Positions 8,951-17,308 of a stretch of DNA of 64,000 nt are shown piece by piece. How positions within the stretch are numbered: position 1 is the first letter of the stretch; each line of letters begins with the position of its first letter. The stretch is from Sphingomonadaceae bacterium (GTDB lineage Bacteria > Pseudomonadota > Alphaproteobacteria > Sphingomonadales > Sphingomonadaceae): contig CANGJB010000005.1 in assembly GCA_947453945.1 (NCBI GenBank), positions 1 to 64,000 of the forward strand, given 5' to 3'. The notes below the pieces were generated by a model, which was given only the letters and a program-made list of their open reading frames with translations, did not search any database and was not told where the DNA came from. The position numbers were made by a program, and so were the translations under genes.

Positions 8951-9457
8951 ATGATTCAGTTCCTGATCGTGTTCGCAACAGTGTGGGCGATGGAGTTCGT
9001 CGCCTGGAGCAGCCACAAATACATCATGCACGGCTTCGGCTGGGGCTGGCACCGCGACCATCACGAGCCGCACGACGGCTTTTTTGAACGCAACGACCTT
9101 TACGCCGTGGTCGGTGCGGCGATGTCGATCAGCGGGTTCATGATCGGCAGCCCGCTGATTGCTGGCGCCCATGCATGGTGGCCAGCGACATGGATCGGCG
9201 TGGGCGTGCTGATCTATGGCATCATCTATACGCTGATCCACGACGGGATCATCCACCAGCGCTGGTTCAAGTATGTGCCGCGCCGGGGCTATGCCAAGCG
9301 GCTGGTGCAGGCGCACAAGCTGCACCACGCAACCATCGGCAAGGAAGGCGGGGTGAGCTTCGGCTTCATCATCGCGCTCGATCCGGCGTGGCTGAAGCAG
9401 CAGCTGAGGAAACAGCGCGAGGCCGGGATTGCGGTGGTGCGCGAGGCGGTGGACTAG
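8951..9457 (+). CDS. crtZ: Beta-carotene hydroxylase
   Basis: This 168-residue membrane di-iron hydroxylase converts beta-carotene through cryptoxanthin to zeaxanthin. The four histidine motifs of the CrtZ/fatty-acid-hydroxylase superfamily are visible: HKYIMH (residue ~22), HRDHHEPH (~34), HDGIIHQ (~97) and HKLHH (~120). Several hydrophobic segments lie between them. The length is normal for CrtZ. The start at MIQFLIV is the first ATG after an upstream GGGA; longer in-frame starts have no family support. No other crt gene is in the window, so the rest of the pathway must be elsewhere. Confidence 0.93.
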   Translation: MIQFLIVFATVWAMEFVAWSSHKYIMHGFGWGWHRDHHEPHDGFFERNDLYAVVGAAMSISGFMIGSPLIAGAHAWWPATWIGVGVLIYGIIYTLIHDGIIHQRWFKYVPRRGYAKRLVQAHKLHHATIGKEGGVSFGFIIALDPAWLKQQLRKQREAGIAVVREAVD

Positions 9458-9486
9458 GTTTCCTGCAGTTGGCGGAGCGATTGCCG

Positions 9487-9516
9487 CTCTGGATCCCCGC
9501 CTTCGCGGGGATGACG
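9487..9516. repeat. CCCGCCTTCGCGGGG palindromic repeat
   Basis: A short palindrome (CCCCGC-ctt-GCGGGG core, followed by ATGACGA) belongs to the same family as the cluster at 3725-3834 and 47336-47480. It lies between the convergent crtZ and DUF454 genes. Confidence 0.7.
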
Positions 9517-9557
9517 AAAGGTGTTCCCCGCGCGGCGTAAATCGGGACTGTCCCCGT

Positions 9558-9908
9558 CTACTCGTTGCGGGTCCAGATCCAGGTGCCGGAGATCGCCATG
9601 ACCGCGATAGGGATCAGGACCCAGGGCCAGCCGGCGGTGAGGCCGGTGACGAAGACCGAGACCGCCATGGCGATCAGCGCGGCCCATTTGGCGCGGCGCG
9701 GGATGGCGCGGCGCTGGCGCCAATCGCGCAGCAGCGGGCCATAAGTCGGGTGCGCGAGCAGGCGCTGCTCCCACACCGGATTGCCGCGCGCGAAGCAGAA
9801 CAGCGCCAGCAGCAGGAACGGCACGGTGGGGAGCAGCGGCAGGACCGCACCAACCGCGCCGATGCCGACGAACAGGAGGCCGGCTGCCGTCCAGAGCCGG
9901 CGCTTCAT
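9558..9908 (-). CDS. DUF454 (YbaN-like) inner-membrane protein
   Basis: This 116-residue protein opens MKRRLWTAAGLLFVGIGAVGAVLPLLPTVPFLLLALFCFARG, the hallmark of the DUF454/YbaN family (G-x-x-L-P-x-L-P-T-x-P-F). Three to four membrane segments are predicted, with a cytoplasmic basic loop at RDWRQRRAIPRRAK. Function is unknown. Its ATG lies one base after the stop of sufE, so the two genes are translationally linked. Confidence 0.85.
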   Translation of the reverse strand: MKRRLWTAAGLLFVGIGAVGAVLPLLPTVPFLLLALFCFARGNPVWEQRLLAHPTYGPLLRDWRQRRAIPRRAKWAALIAMAVSVFVTGLTAGWPWVLIPIAVMAISGTWIWTRNE

Positions 9909-9909
9909 T

Positions 9910-10317
9910 TTATCCCGCGATCCGCGCGGCGTGTTCGCGAACGAGGGCGATCATGTTGGGGACGCCCTGGGTGCGGTTGGACGAGAGCTGGTTCTTGAGA
10001 TCGAACGGCGAGAGAAGTGCCGCGATATCGGTTTGCGCGACCTTGCTTGCGGGCTGATCCTGCACGGCGGTGAGGACCAGCGCGACGATGCCCTTGGTGA
10101 TCGCGGCGTTGCTGTCTGCAAGGAAGTGCAGCTGCTCGCCCGCCCCGGCAACGGGATAGACCCAAACACTGGCCGAGCATCCGCGCACGAGCGTGGCATC
10201 GGTTTTCAGCGCATCGGGCATGGGCTCCAGCTTGCGGCCGAGATCGATCAGCAGCCGGTAGCGTTCGTCCGCGTCGAGGAATTCGTACTCCTCAAGGATA
10301 TCGTCGAGATGGCTCAT
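9910..10317 (-). CDS. sufE: Cysteine desulfuration protein SufE
   Basis: This 135-residue protein accepts sulfane sulfur from the SufS desulfurase during Fe-S cluster assembly. The active-site cysteine sits in LVRGCSASVWV (about residue 52), the conserved G-C-x-S loop. The fold cues LLDLGRKLEPMPDAL and NAAITKGIVALVL also match. The start at MSHLDDIL is chosen because the 44 residues upstream in frame are low-complexity and include the sequence of the hairpin repeat. suf cluster genes are not in this window. Confidence 0.93.
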   Translation of the reverse strand: MSHLDDILEEYEFLDADERYRLLIDLGRKLEPMPDALKTDATLVRGCSASVWVYPVAGAGEQLHFLADSNAAITKGIVALVLTAVQDQPASKVAQTDIAALLSPFDLKNQLSSNRTQGVPNMIALVREHAARIAG

Positions 10318-10378
10318 GCGCGGGGGACATAGCGGATCGGGCGCGGCGGGCAAGCGGGTAGAAGGGACGCAGGAAGAA

Positions 10379-10431
10379 CCCCTCCGACCCGCCTTTGGCG
10401 GGCCACCTCCCCGAGACAAGCTCGGGGAGGG
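10379..10431. repeat. Twin-hairpin intergenic repeat, copy 2
   Basis: Shares the CCTCCGACCCGCCTTTGGCG core with 2461-2523, then a second hairpin CCTCCCCGAG...CTCGGGGAGG. It starts 62 bases upstream of sufE and abuts the stop of the last psp-array gene (10436). A transcript end for the psp operon is a plausible role. Confidence 0.8.
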
Positions 10432-10435
10432 ATGG

Positions 10436-10675
10436 TCAGAGATCGACACCCGCCGCGATGGCTTCGAGCTTGCGCAGGCGTTCCTTGATGTCGCTGAGAT
10501 CTATGAGGCTGAGCGCGTGGCCCGTGCCGGTTTCGGCCGGGCGGGCGAGCTGCGCGCGCTGGAGATCGAGCCAGCCGTTCCACGCGGTGAGCGCGGTTCG
10601 GGCGAGGATCGCGAGGCCGACGAGGGCTGCGGCGGCCAGCACGGCGGCGCTGGAAAAGTCTGGTGCGAAGGGCAT
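10436..10675 (-). CDS. PspB-like small membrane protein, array member 7 (last)
   Basis: This 79-residue protein has one N-terminal membrane segment (AAVLAAAALVGLAILART) and a C-terminal helix ending DIKERLRKLEAIAAGVDL. The LxxRLxxLEAI tail resembles the PspB family motif (E. coli PspB has ERIQALESILDAEHP). The start at MPFAPDF is supported by GGAAGGA. It is the distal gene of the psp operon, ending against the twin-hairpin repeat. No function is known; it is assigned by position and motif. Confidence 0.7.
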   Translation of the reverse strand: MPFAPDFSSAAVLAAAALVGLAILARTALTAWNGWLDLQRAQLARPAETGTGHALSLIDLSDIKERLRKLEAIAAGVDL

Positions 10676-10694
10676 GACGGTTCCTTCCGGTGGA

Positions 10695-10952
10695 TCAATT
10701 TTCGCGCAGGGCTTCGATATCCTGCGCGAGACGCTGGCTGCCACGTTCATCGGTGAGGATGCGTTCGAGGACTTCGACGCGCTTCCTCAGTTCGACGACT
10801 TCGCGTTCGAGCGCGGGGTTGGCATTGCGGGCCTGCACGGCATCGCGCAGTTCGTTGATCGGGTGGCCAAGGCCGGCCTCATAGCGGGCGCTGCGCATCT
10901 TGGCCCAGGCGAGGATCGCGACGATCGCGACAATGGCGCTCCAGAAGCTCAT
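10695..10952 (-). CDS. PspB-like small membrane protein, array member 6
   Basis: This 85-residue protein has an N-terminal membrane anchor (MSFWSAIVAIVAILAWA) and a cytoplasmic coiled coil. Its C-terminus reads LRKRVEVLERILTDERGSQR and then IEALREN, matching the array consensus R-V-x-x-L-E-R-I-x-T-D...I-E-A-L-R. It is 24 bases downstream of the previous member and 19 upstream of the next. The family is related to PspB, which binds PspC and transmits membrane stress to PspA; the role here is inferred. Confidence 0.75.
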   Translation of the reverse strand: MSFWSAIVAIVAILAWAKMRSARYEAGLGHPINELRDAVQARNANPALEREVVELRKRVEVLERILTDERGSQRLAQDIEALREN

Positions 10953-10976
10953 GGATCAATCCTTGGGAAACGGGGT

Positions 10977-11261
10977 TCAATTGGCGGAAGCGGCGCGCAA
11001 GTCCTCGATCTCGCCGGCGAGCGCGGCGGCGTGCTGGCCTTCGCCATCGGTGGCGATGCGTTCGAGGACGCGCACGCGCTGTTCGAGGCGCTGGGCCTGT
11101 CCGGCGAAGTGGGCGGCCTGTTCGGCGCTTTCCCTAGCGGCGAGTTCGAGCTTACGCTCCTTGAAGGCAATGCGGCGCTTATAGACATCCGCGAGCACTC
11201 CGACGACCGAGACGAGGCCGATTATCAGCGCGGCAAAGGCAATGGCATCGGCGGCGTTCAT
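10977..11261 (-). CDS. PspB-like small membrane protein, array member 5
   Basis: This 94-residue protein has a membrane segment at about residues 6-25 (AIAFAALIIGLVSVVGVLAD), a basic stretch KRRIAFKERK and a coiled coil. The C-terminal motif is LEQRVRVLERIATD followed by an Ala-rich insertion and EIEDLR. Its start overlaps the stop of member 4 as ATGA, so it is translationally coupled. It is a PspB-type paralogue by motif and context. Confidence 0.75.
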   Translation of the reverse strand: MNAADAIAFAALIIGLVSVVGVLADVYKRRIAFKERKLELAARESAEQAAHFAGQAQRLEQRVRVLERIATDGEGQHAAALAGEIEDLRAASAN

Positions 11262-11602
11262 TGCTTGGTGCTCCTGGCGGTGTCGGAGACGCGCAGCGCC
11301 TCGATCTCGTTAGTCAGTTGGTAGCCGCGGTCCGTCACGATCCGCTCGACATTGGCGAGGCGGTCCTTGACCGAGCCGAGTTCGGCCCGCAGCTGGGCGT
11401 TTTCCTGGCTCAGCAGCTTGATCCGCTCCTGTTCGGCGGTGCTGGTCTTGGGATAGATCGCCTGCCCCCACGCACCATCGAGCGGATAGCCGTGGCGAAT
11501 GCGCATCCAGGTGGTGATGACCCAGCCGCCTACCGCAGCGATGGTGACCACGCTGATGACCGGAGCCAGCCCGGCAAGGCTCGAGAGTTCGTCAGGGCCC
11601 AT
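11258..11602 (-). CDS. PspB-like small membrane protein, array member 4
   Basis: This 114-residue protein has a membrane segment around residues 13-32 (LAPVISVVTIAAVGGWVITT), a linker with a Tyr/Pro-rich part (HGYPLDGAWGQAIYP) and a coiled coil with ENAQLRAELGSVKDRLANVE. It ends in the array motif RIVTDRGYQLTNEIEALR. The ribosome site GGAGGA precedes the ATG, which overlaps the upstream stop by one base. Assigned to the PspB-like set by motif. Confidence 0.75.
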   Translation of the reverse strand: MGPDELSSLAGLAPVISVVTIAAVGGWVITTWMRIRHGYPLDGAWGQAIYPKTSTAEQERIKLLSQENAQLRAELGSVKDRLANVERIVTDRGYQLTNEIEALRVSDTARSTKQ

Positions 11603-11871
11603 CAGTTCCTCCCGTGTTCGATGGCCGAACCATCGCGGCGCAGCGCTTCGATCTGGCTGGCGACGTCGTAGCTCTTGTCGGTGACGATGGCTTCGAGGAC
11701 GCGGACTCGTTCTTCCAGCGCAGCTGCGCGGGCGGCGGCCTGGGCGTTGCTATCGGAAAGCGCGGCGGCGCGGATCTCTTCGATCTTGCGCTGGTGCGTG
11801 GTCCAGATCGCGATGATCGGGATGATCAGCGCGAGAATGGGAACGAGGAGTACGAGCGTACCGTTGTCCAT
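11602..11871 (-). CDS. PspB-like small membrane protein, array member 3
   Basis: This 89-residue protein has an N-terminal membrane segment (LVLLVPILALIIPIIAIW), a basic turn THQRKIEEIR and the C-terminal coiled coil ALEERVRVLEAIVTDKSYD...QIEALRR. It lies 26 bases after the stop of pspC. Of the array this is among the closest to canonical PspB in layout: short periplasmic end, one membrane helix, then a helix with the L-E-x-I-V motif. Confidence 0.78.
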   Translation of the reverse strand: MDNGTLVLLVPILALIIPIIAIWTTHQRKIEEIRAAALSDSNAQAAARAAALEERVRVLEAIVTDKSYDVASQIEALRRDGSAIEHGRN

Positions 11872-11897
11872 GGATATTCCCCCAGAGTTTCAGGCGA

Positions 11898-12281
11898 TCA
11901 GCGCAGCTTCTCGATTTCAGCCGAGAGGCGCGGGTTACCCGAGACGTAGAACTGTTCGACTTCGGCAAGGCGGCGATCAATATCGCGGAAGGTGCTGCGT
12001 ACTTCCCGCGCGGTGCGGGCCGGCGACTGGCGCACGCCCTGCCAGAACTTCTGCTCTTCCCGGTCAACGTAGAGGCGCGGCGGCTTCTTGTCGGCCAGGA
12101 AGCCGAGCGCGAAGTAGATGAGGAACGGCCAGCCCATCGAGAAGGCGAGGACCACGAAGCCGAGGCGGACCCAGAGGACATCGATCCCGGTGTAATCGGC
12201 GATGCCGGAGCACACGCCCATGACCTTGCCGTTGACCTTGTCGCGATAGAAGCGCGTGCGCTGGGGCAGTTGGTCGCTCAT
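11898..12281 (-). CDS. pspC: Envelope stress protein PspC with PspB-like tail
   Basis: This 127-residue protein carries a PspC domain at residues about 8-75: RDKVNGKVMGVCSGIADYTGIDVLWVRLGFVVLAF. Two membrane helices follow. In the family PspC senses membrane damage and, with PspB, draws PspA off PspF. Unusually, residues 95-127 form a helix ending RRLAEVEQFYV...AEIEKLR, which looks like the C-terminal motif of PspB. It overlaps pspB as ATGA. Confidence 0.9.
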   Translation of the reverse strand: MSDQLPQRTRFYRDKVNGKVMGVCSGIADYTGIDVLWVRLGFVVLAFSMGWPFLIYFALGFLADKKPPRLYVDREEQKFWQGVRQSPARTAREVRSTFRDIDRRLAEVEQFYVSGNPRLSAEIEKLR

Positions 12282-12601
12282 TTGGAAATCCCCCTCTGCT
12301 GCGCGACCAGACGGTCCAGCTCGCGCAATTTCTGATTGTCGGCGTCCAGATCGGGCAGGACCCGGCCCCCTCCGATTTGGCTCCGGAATTCGGGATTGTC
12401 GGCCGCGACGAGGCGCTCGACAGTATCCATGCGTTCATCGAGCCGGCGGGCGAGCTGGTAGAGCTCTTCGAGCAGCGCCTCGTCACCCGTGGTGAGCGTG
12501 GCGGCGGTCTTCCACCGGGTGATGTAGTGCAGCACGACCCAAGGGAAGGCGACGAAGATCGAGAGCAGCGCGACCGTCGGAATGAGAATGTCCTCAACCA
12601 T
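12278..12601 (-). CDS. pspB: Envelope stress protein PspB
   Basis: This 107-residue protein has one N-terminal membrane helix (ILIPTVALLSIFVAFPWVVLHY), the IxxHY motif after it as in E. coli PspB, then a coiled coil LARRLDERMDTVERLVAADNPEFRSQI. This matches PspB's RMRERIQALESILDAEHPNWR in layout. It is longer than E. coli PspB by about 30 residues, with a further helix NQKLRELDRLVAQQRG. The start at MVEDIL is one base past the pspA stop. Confidence 0.88.
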   Translation of the reverse strand: MVEDILIPTVALLSIFVAFPWVVLHYITRWKTAATLTTGDEALLEELYQLARRLDERMDTVERLVAADNPEFRSQIGGGRVLPDLDADNQKLRELDRLVAQQRGISK

Positions 12602-12602
12602 G

Positions 12603-13298
12603 TCAGCCCTCCTTCTTTTCGGCCAAAGCGCCTGTCTGACCAAGCGCGAGCTTCATGGCTTCGAGCTCTTCATCGACCTTGTCCTGCCCGGCGAGCGCGG
12701 CGATCTCGTCCGCGAGGTTGGGCGCGGCGCCGTCCGCAAGGCCGAGCGCATCGGCGCGGCCTTCGGCGTAATCGACACGGCGTTCGAGCTGATCGAAGCG
12801 CGAGAGCGCCTCGTCCACCCGTTCGCTGGTCATCAAGGTGCGCAGGCGGACGCGGTTTTCGGCGCTTTCGAGGCGCGCGGCAATCGCGGTCTGGCGGCTG
12901 CGGGCTTCGCGCAGGCGGGTCTGCAGCTTTTCGATGTCGATTTCATAGGCGCGCATCGAATCGTCGAGCACCTGGATCTCGCTGGCGAGCTGCACGCCCA
13001 TATCGGCGGCCTTGTTCTTTTCCACCAGTGCGGCGCGGGCGAGGTCTTCGCGGCCCTTGGAGAGGGCGAGCTGGGCCTTGTCTGCCCAATCGGCCTGGAG
13101 CCGATCGAGCTTCGCCACGTGGCGGGCCATTTCCTTCTGATCGGCGATGGTGCGGGCAGCCGAGGCGCGCACTTCGACGAGGGTTTCCTCCATCTCCATG
13201 ATGATCATCCGGATCATCTTGGCCGGATCATCCGCCTTTTCGAGCAGATCGTTGAAGTTGGCGGCGATGATATCGCGGGTGCGGGAAAAGATGCCCAT
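12603..13298 (-). CDS. pspA: Phage shock protein A (ESCRT-III-like membrane stabiliser)
   Basis: This 231-residue PspA/IM30 protein begins MGIFSRTRDIIAANFNDLLEKADDPAKMIRMIIMEMEETLVEVR, the family's amphipathic helix and first coiled-coil arm. Long helices follow to about residue 225. PspA binds PspF to block sigma-54 activation and assembles on damaged inner membrane to limit proton leak. CGGAG precedes the ATG; the long upstream frame to 13436 has no family content. It follows the 53-residue leader gene after 137 bases. Confidence 0.96.
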   Translation of the reverse strand: MGIFSRTRDIIAANFNDLLEKADDPAKMIRMIIMEMEETLVEVRASAARTIADQKEMARHVAKLDRLQADWADKAQLALSKGREDLARAALVEKNKAADMGVQLASEIQVLDDSMRAYEIDIEKLQTRLREARSRQTAIAARLESAENRVRLRTLMTSERVDEALSRFDQLERRVDYAEGRADALGLADGAAPNLADEIAALAGQDKVDEELEAMKLALGQTGALAEKKEG

Positions 13299-13435
13299 CA
13301 AGTTGGCTCCGGTGGCAGAAGGCGTGTGAGGCCGGGTGGTCTCGTTATCGTGCTGGCGTAGCGCACCGAGCTCGATTTCGAAACGGGATTGCGGGCGCCC
13401 GCCAGCTGCTTGCCGGACGGGCGTATTTGCGCCCA

Positions 13436-13597
13436 TCAGGCCAGCTCACCCGTGATCGCGGCGCTGGACGCCGTGATCTGGGGAACAGCGGCAGAAACGG
13501 GGCGGTTGGCGACGGCGACGTTGAGCGCCATCATCGCTGCGATGCTGATCAGCGCCGCGCGGCCGAGCTGGGTCGAGAAGAAGCGGGCAGTGTACAT
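13436..13597 (-). CDS. 53-residue membrane/exported peptide, first gene of the psp operon
   Basis: A small reading frame at the start of the psp transcript. It encodes MYTARFFSTQLGRAALISIA..., a basic N-terminus and a hydrophobic stretch (AALISIAAMMALNVAVA, about residues 14-30), followed by a Ser/Ala/Thr-rich end (AVPQITASSAAITGELA). It is either a one-helix membrane peptide or a small secreted protein. AGGAGA lies eight bases upstream of the ATG, one of the best ribosome sites in the locus, and the sigma-54 promoter is about 45 bases upstream. I recognise no family. Confidence 0.72.
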   Translation of the reverse strand: MYTARFFSTQLGRAALISIAAMMALNVAVANRPVSAAVPQITASSAAITGELA

Positions 13598-13642
13598 CGA
13601 AAGTCTCCTGTTCGGCCCCTGTGCGGGGATTGATCCTTGCTC

Positions 13643-13658
13643 TGCATAGGGCGTGCCA
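13643..13658 (-). promoter_or_regulatory. Sigma-54 (-24/-12) promoter of the psp operon
   Basis: On the minus strand the sequence is TGGCACGCCCTATGCA. This matches the sigma-54 consensus TGGCACG-N4-TTGCA in all but one position, with the invariant GG and GC at correct spacing. It reads toward the leader peptide and pspA. The divergent gene encodes PspF, the sigma-54 enhancer-binding protein expected to activate it. Transcription would begin near 13631. Confidence 0.88.
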
Positions 13659-13782
13659 AACGCGCGAAAGGCCGTGAATACGGGGATTTCAGCCTTTCAG
13701 CGAAAACGCTTATGTGGGGATTCTTGCCTAGGCTTGGGAAATTCTGCTACACCTTGGGACATGGCACGCAGCGGGGTACGAA

Positions 13783-14832
<1,050 letters not shown>

Positions 14833-14842
14833 TGCGCCTGCC

Positions 14843-15943
14843 ATGCCGATTACCCGCCTCACCTTGCGCGATTTCCGCAACCATGCCGCAACCCGGCTGG
14901 AGGGAACAGCGCGCTTCAACGTGCTGATCGGCGAGAACGGCGCGGGGAAGACCAATGTGCTGGAGGCGATCTCGCTGCTTTCGCCGGGGCGCGGGCTCAG
15001 GCGCGCGAATCCGGCAGAAATGGCCGGGCGCGGCGGTGACGGCAGCTTTGCCGTGGGGGCGGAGCTGGAGGGCGGCGATGTCTCGCTGGCCACGGCCTCG
15101 ACCCCGGCAGCGCCCGGGCGGCGCTCGGTGCGGATAAACGGCGCGGAAGGGCCGGCGGCGCGGCTGGGCGAGTGGCTTTCGATCACCTGGCTGACACCGG
15201 CGATGGACCGCCTGTTTGCGGAAGGTGCGGGCGCGCGGCGGCGGTTCCTCGACCGGCTGGTGCTGGCGCTGGAGCCGGGGCACGCGCGGACTGCCAGCCG
15301 CTATGAGACCGCGCTGCGCGAACGCAACCGGCTGCTGGAAGCGCCGGGTGAGCCCGATCCGCTGTGGCTTGAGGGGCTAGAGGCAGGGCTGGCGGAAGCA
15401 GGCGCGGAGCTGGCGCGGGCGCGCGGGGCGCTGGTGGCGGGGCTTTCCGGCGCGCTGGCGGGTTTGCCCGAAGCGCCGTTTGCGCGGCCGGCGATTGCCT
15501 ATGCCGCGGGCGGGCCAGTGGAGCCGGAGGCCCTGCGCGCGGCCTTGCGCGAAGGGCGGCGGCGCGACAGCGCGGCGGGGCGCACGCTGGTGGGGCCGCA
15601 CCGCGATGATCTGGCGGTGACACTGGCGGCCAAGGACGCGCCGGCGGCGGATTGTTCGACCGGCGAGCAGAAGGCCATGCTCATTTCCATCGTGCTGGCC
15701 CATGCGGCGCTGACGGCAGGCGCACGGCCGCAAGTGCTGTTGCTGGACGAGATCGCCGCGCATCTCGATCCGCTGCGGCGCGCGGCGCTGTATGAGCGGC
15801 TGGCCGAGGCGGGCGCGCAAGTGTGGATGACGGGCACCGAACTCGCGCCGTTCGAGCCGCTGGGCGCGGACGCGGCGGTGTGGCGCGTGGCCGATGGAGC
15901 GGCGGTTCGGTTCGATCCAGTGGATTCGTCATTGCGAGCGTAG
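14843..15943 (+). CDS. recF: DNA replication and repair protein RecF
   Basis: This 366-residue SMC-like ATPase loads RecA at gaps with RecO/RecR. Walker A is GENGAGKTN (residue ~30), the signature is [11 protein letters not shown], and Walker B is [12 protein letters not shown]. It begins [18 protein letters not shown] in family style (MPITRL...). Oddity: the last six codons (SSLRA and stop) lie inside a palindromic repeat starting at 15927, so the element has supplied the gene's stop codon. It follows pspF after ten bases. Confidence 0.96.
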   Translation: MPITRLTLRDFRNHAATRLEGTARFNVLIGENGAGKTNVLEAISLLSPGRGLRRANPAEMAGRGGDGSFAVGAELEGGDVSLATASTPAAPGRRSVRINGAEGPAARLGEWLSITWLTPAMDRLFAEGAGARRRFLDRLVLALEPGHARTASRYETALRERNRLLEAPGEPDPLWLEGLEAGLAEAGAELARARGALVAGLSGALAGLPEAPFARPAIAYAAGGPVEPEALRAALREGRRRDSAAGRTLVGPHRDDLAVTLAAKDAPAADCSTGEQKAMLISIVLAHAALTAGARPQVLLLDEIAAHLDPLRRAALYERLAEAGAQVWMTGTELAPFEPLGADAAVWRVADGAAVRFDPVDSSLRA

Positions 15944-16004
15944 CGAAGCAATCCAGAGCGATGCCCGTGATGCTCTGGATTGCTTCGCTACGCTCGCAAT
16001 GACG
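15927..16004. repeat. Perfect 33 bp inverted repeat (CGTCATTGCGAGCGTAGCGA family)
   Basis: Arms at 15927-15959 and 15972-16004 are exactly complementary, with a 12-base loop. The arm begins CGTCATTGCGAGCGTAGCGA and continues AGCAATCCAGAGC. Similar elements lie at 20588-20664, 31682-31713, 31756-31794 and 32116-32154. It overlaps the end of recF and sits directly 3' of a DUF805 gene. Confidence 0.95.
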
Positions 16005-16018
16005 ACTTCAGGTTGTGG

Positions 16019-16432
16019 TCAGTTGAAAATATCGACGTTCGACGGATCGAGCGGATCGGGGCCGAAGCGATTGGGGCCGCGCGTGCCCTGAAGGCACATG
16101 AACACGAACACGATGATGCTGCCCACATAAGGAATGAAGCCGAGCAGGATCATCCAGCCCGACCTGTCCTGATCGTGGAAGCGGCGCACCTGCACCGCGA
16201 TCGACGGGATGATCGAGGCAAGGCCCCAGAGAACGAGGAGCGCGCCGCCGGTCCAGAACAAGGGCCCCGCCGTTTCACCGCTGCCATCTGCCGCGATGCC
16301 GCCGGCAAGCATGATCGCCACCGCGCCAAAGGCGACGATGATCGAAAACAACGTGAACATCCAGTATTCACGGCGGCACGAACGGCCCGAAAAATCGGCA
16401 TAGCGCCGATAGGGCATGAGCATCCATTCCAT
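16019..16432 (-). CDS. DUF805 membrane protein, copy A
   Basis: This 137-residue protein starts MEWMLMPYRRYADFSGRSCRREYWMF, the DUF805 signature (F-x-G-R-x-x-R-x-E-Y-W). It has three to four membrane helices and the conserved late motif AVQVRRFHDQDRSGWMILLGFIPYVG. It ends GTRGPNRFGPDP, also typical. A GGGGGG-rich ribosome site precedes the ATG. It is a paralogue of 20692-21108, and both have the same palindromic repeat next to their 3' ends. Function unknown. Confidence 0.9.
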   Translation of the reverse strand: MEWMLMPYRRYADFSGRSCRREYWMFTLFSIIVAFGAVAIMLAGGIAADGSGETAGPLFWTGGALLVLWGLASIIPSIAVQVRRFHDQDRSGWMILLGFIPYVGSIIVFVFMCLQGTRGPNRFGPDPLDPSNVDIFN

Positions 16433-16573
16433 CTTCAGTCCCCCCCTTGCCAACGCGGGGTACGCGCGGGCGGGAGAGAATGAGCCATGGATTTTAGGGG
16501 GTTGCAAGGAGATCTATCCGAAATGGGCGGTGCTTTCCCCAATCGCGAGCGCTCTGCGCGGAACCGGAGATGG

Positions 16574-17251
16574 CTATTTGTTGCCGGTCGCGATCTTGAG
16601 GGCCTTGGCAACTTCGTCCTTCGTCGCGGCGACGATCCTGTCCACACCTTCGGCATTGGGATGGATGTGATCATCGAGCATAAGCGCGTCGTTGCCGATC
16701 ACGGCCTGCAGGAAGAAGGGCACGAGCGCGGCCTTGTGCTGCTTGGCCAGCGCGGGGAAGATCGGGTTGAAGGCGCTGACGTAGTCCTTGCCCATGTTGG
16801 GCGCGGCGAGCATGCCGGTGAGAAGCGCGGGGATCTGGCGCTTGTCCAGCTCGGTTAGGATCGCATCGAGGTTGGCGCGGGTCTGCTGCGGCGGGAGGCC
16901 GCGAAGCATGTCATTCCCGCCGAGGCCGACGAGGACGAGCGAGGGCTTCACCTTCTGGTTATCGAGCGTGAAGGCGAGCCGGGTCCGTGCAGCGGCGGTG
17001 GTATCGCCCGAGACGCCCGCGTTGACGACGCGCACTTTCACGCCGCCGGCATTGAGCGCGGCTTCGAGACGGGGCGGATAGCCCTGCCCCGGGGCGAGCC
17101 GGTAGCCCGCATACAGGCTGTCTCCGAATGCGAGAATCACGGGGGCATCCGCGGGGATAGCGGGCGCGGCGCTGGCGGCGGCCTCAGGCGCGGGGGCGCT
17201 TTGCGAGCAGGCGGCGAGGATCAGGGCAAGCAGCGGGATCAGACGGCGCAT
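16574..17251 (-). CDS. Arylesterase/lysophospholipase-like SGNH lipoprotein
   Basis: This 225-residue lipoprotein (lipobox ILAAC, residues 11-15) belongs to the TesA/arylesterase SGNH hydrolases. The blocks are visible: AFGDSLYAGY (nucleophile Ser), AGVSGDT (Gly), GLGGNDMLRG (Asn) and DDHIHPNAEG (catalytic Asp and His). It would hydrolyse small esters or lysophospholipids in the periplasm. It is divergent from an ABC ATPase-permease pair, matching the E. coli tesA-ybbA-ybbP arrangement. Confidence 0.92.
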   Translation of the reverse strand: MRRLIPLLALILAACSQSAPAPEAAASAAPAIPADAPVILAFGDSLYAGYRLAPGQGYPPRLEAALNAGGVKVRVVNAGVSGDTTAAARTRLAFTLDNQKVKPSLVLVGLGGNDMLRGLPPQQTRANLDAILTELDKRQIPALLTGMLAAPNMGKDYVSAFNPIFPALAKQHKAALVPFFLQAVIGNDALMLDDHIHPNAEGVDRIVAATKDEVAKALKIATGNK

Positions 17252-17308
17252 CGGGAGTCCTCAAGGGCTAGGTTGCGAGGTGCAACCCGTTCGTGGCAAT
17301 AGCGGGAA

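Noticed and set aside
13762..13782. A second sigma-54 element upstream of pspF (TGGCACGCAGCGGGGTAC)
   Set aside because: The -24 half matches but the -12 GC is missing at proper spacing, so it is not counted as a promoter.
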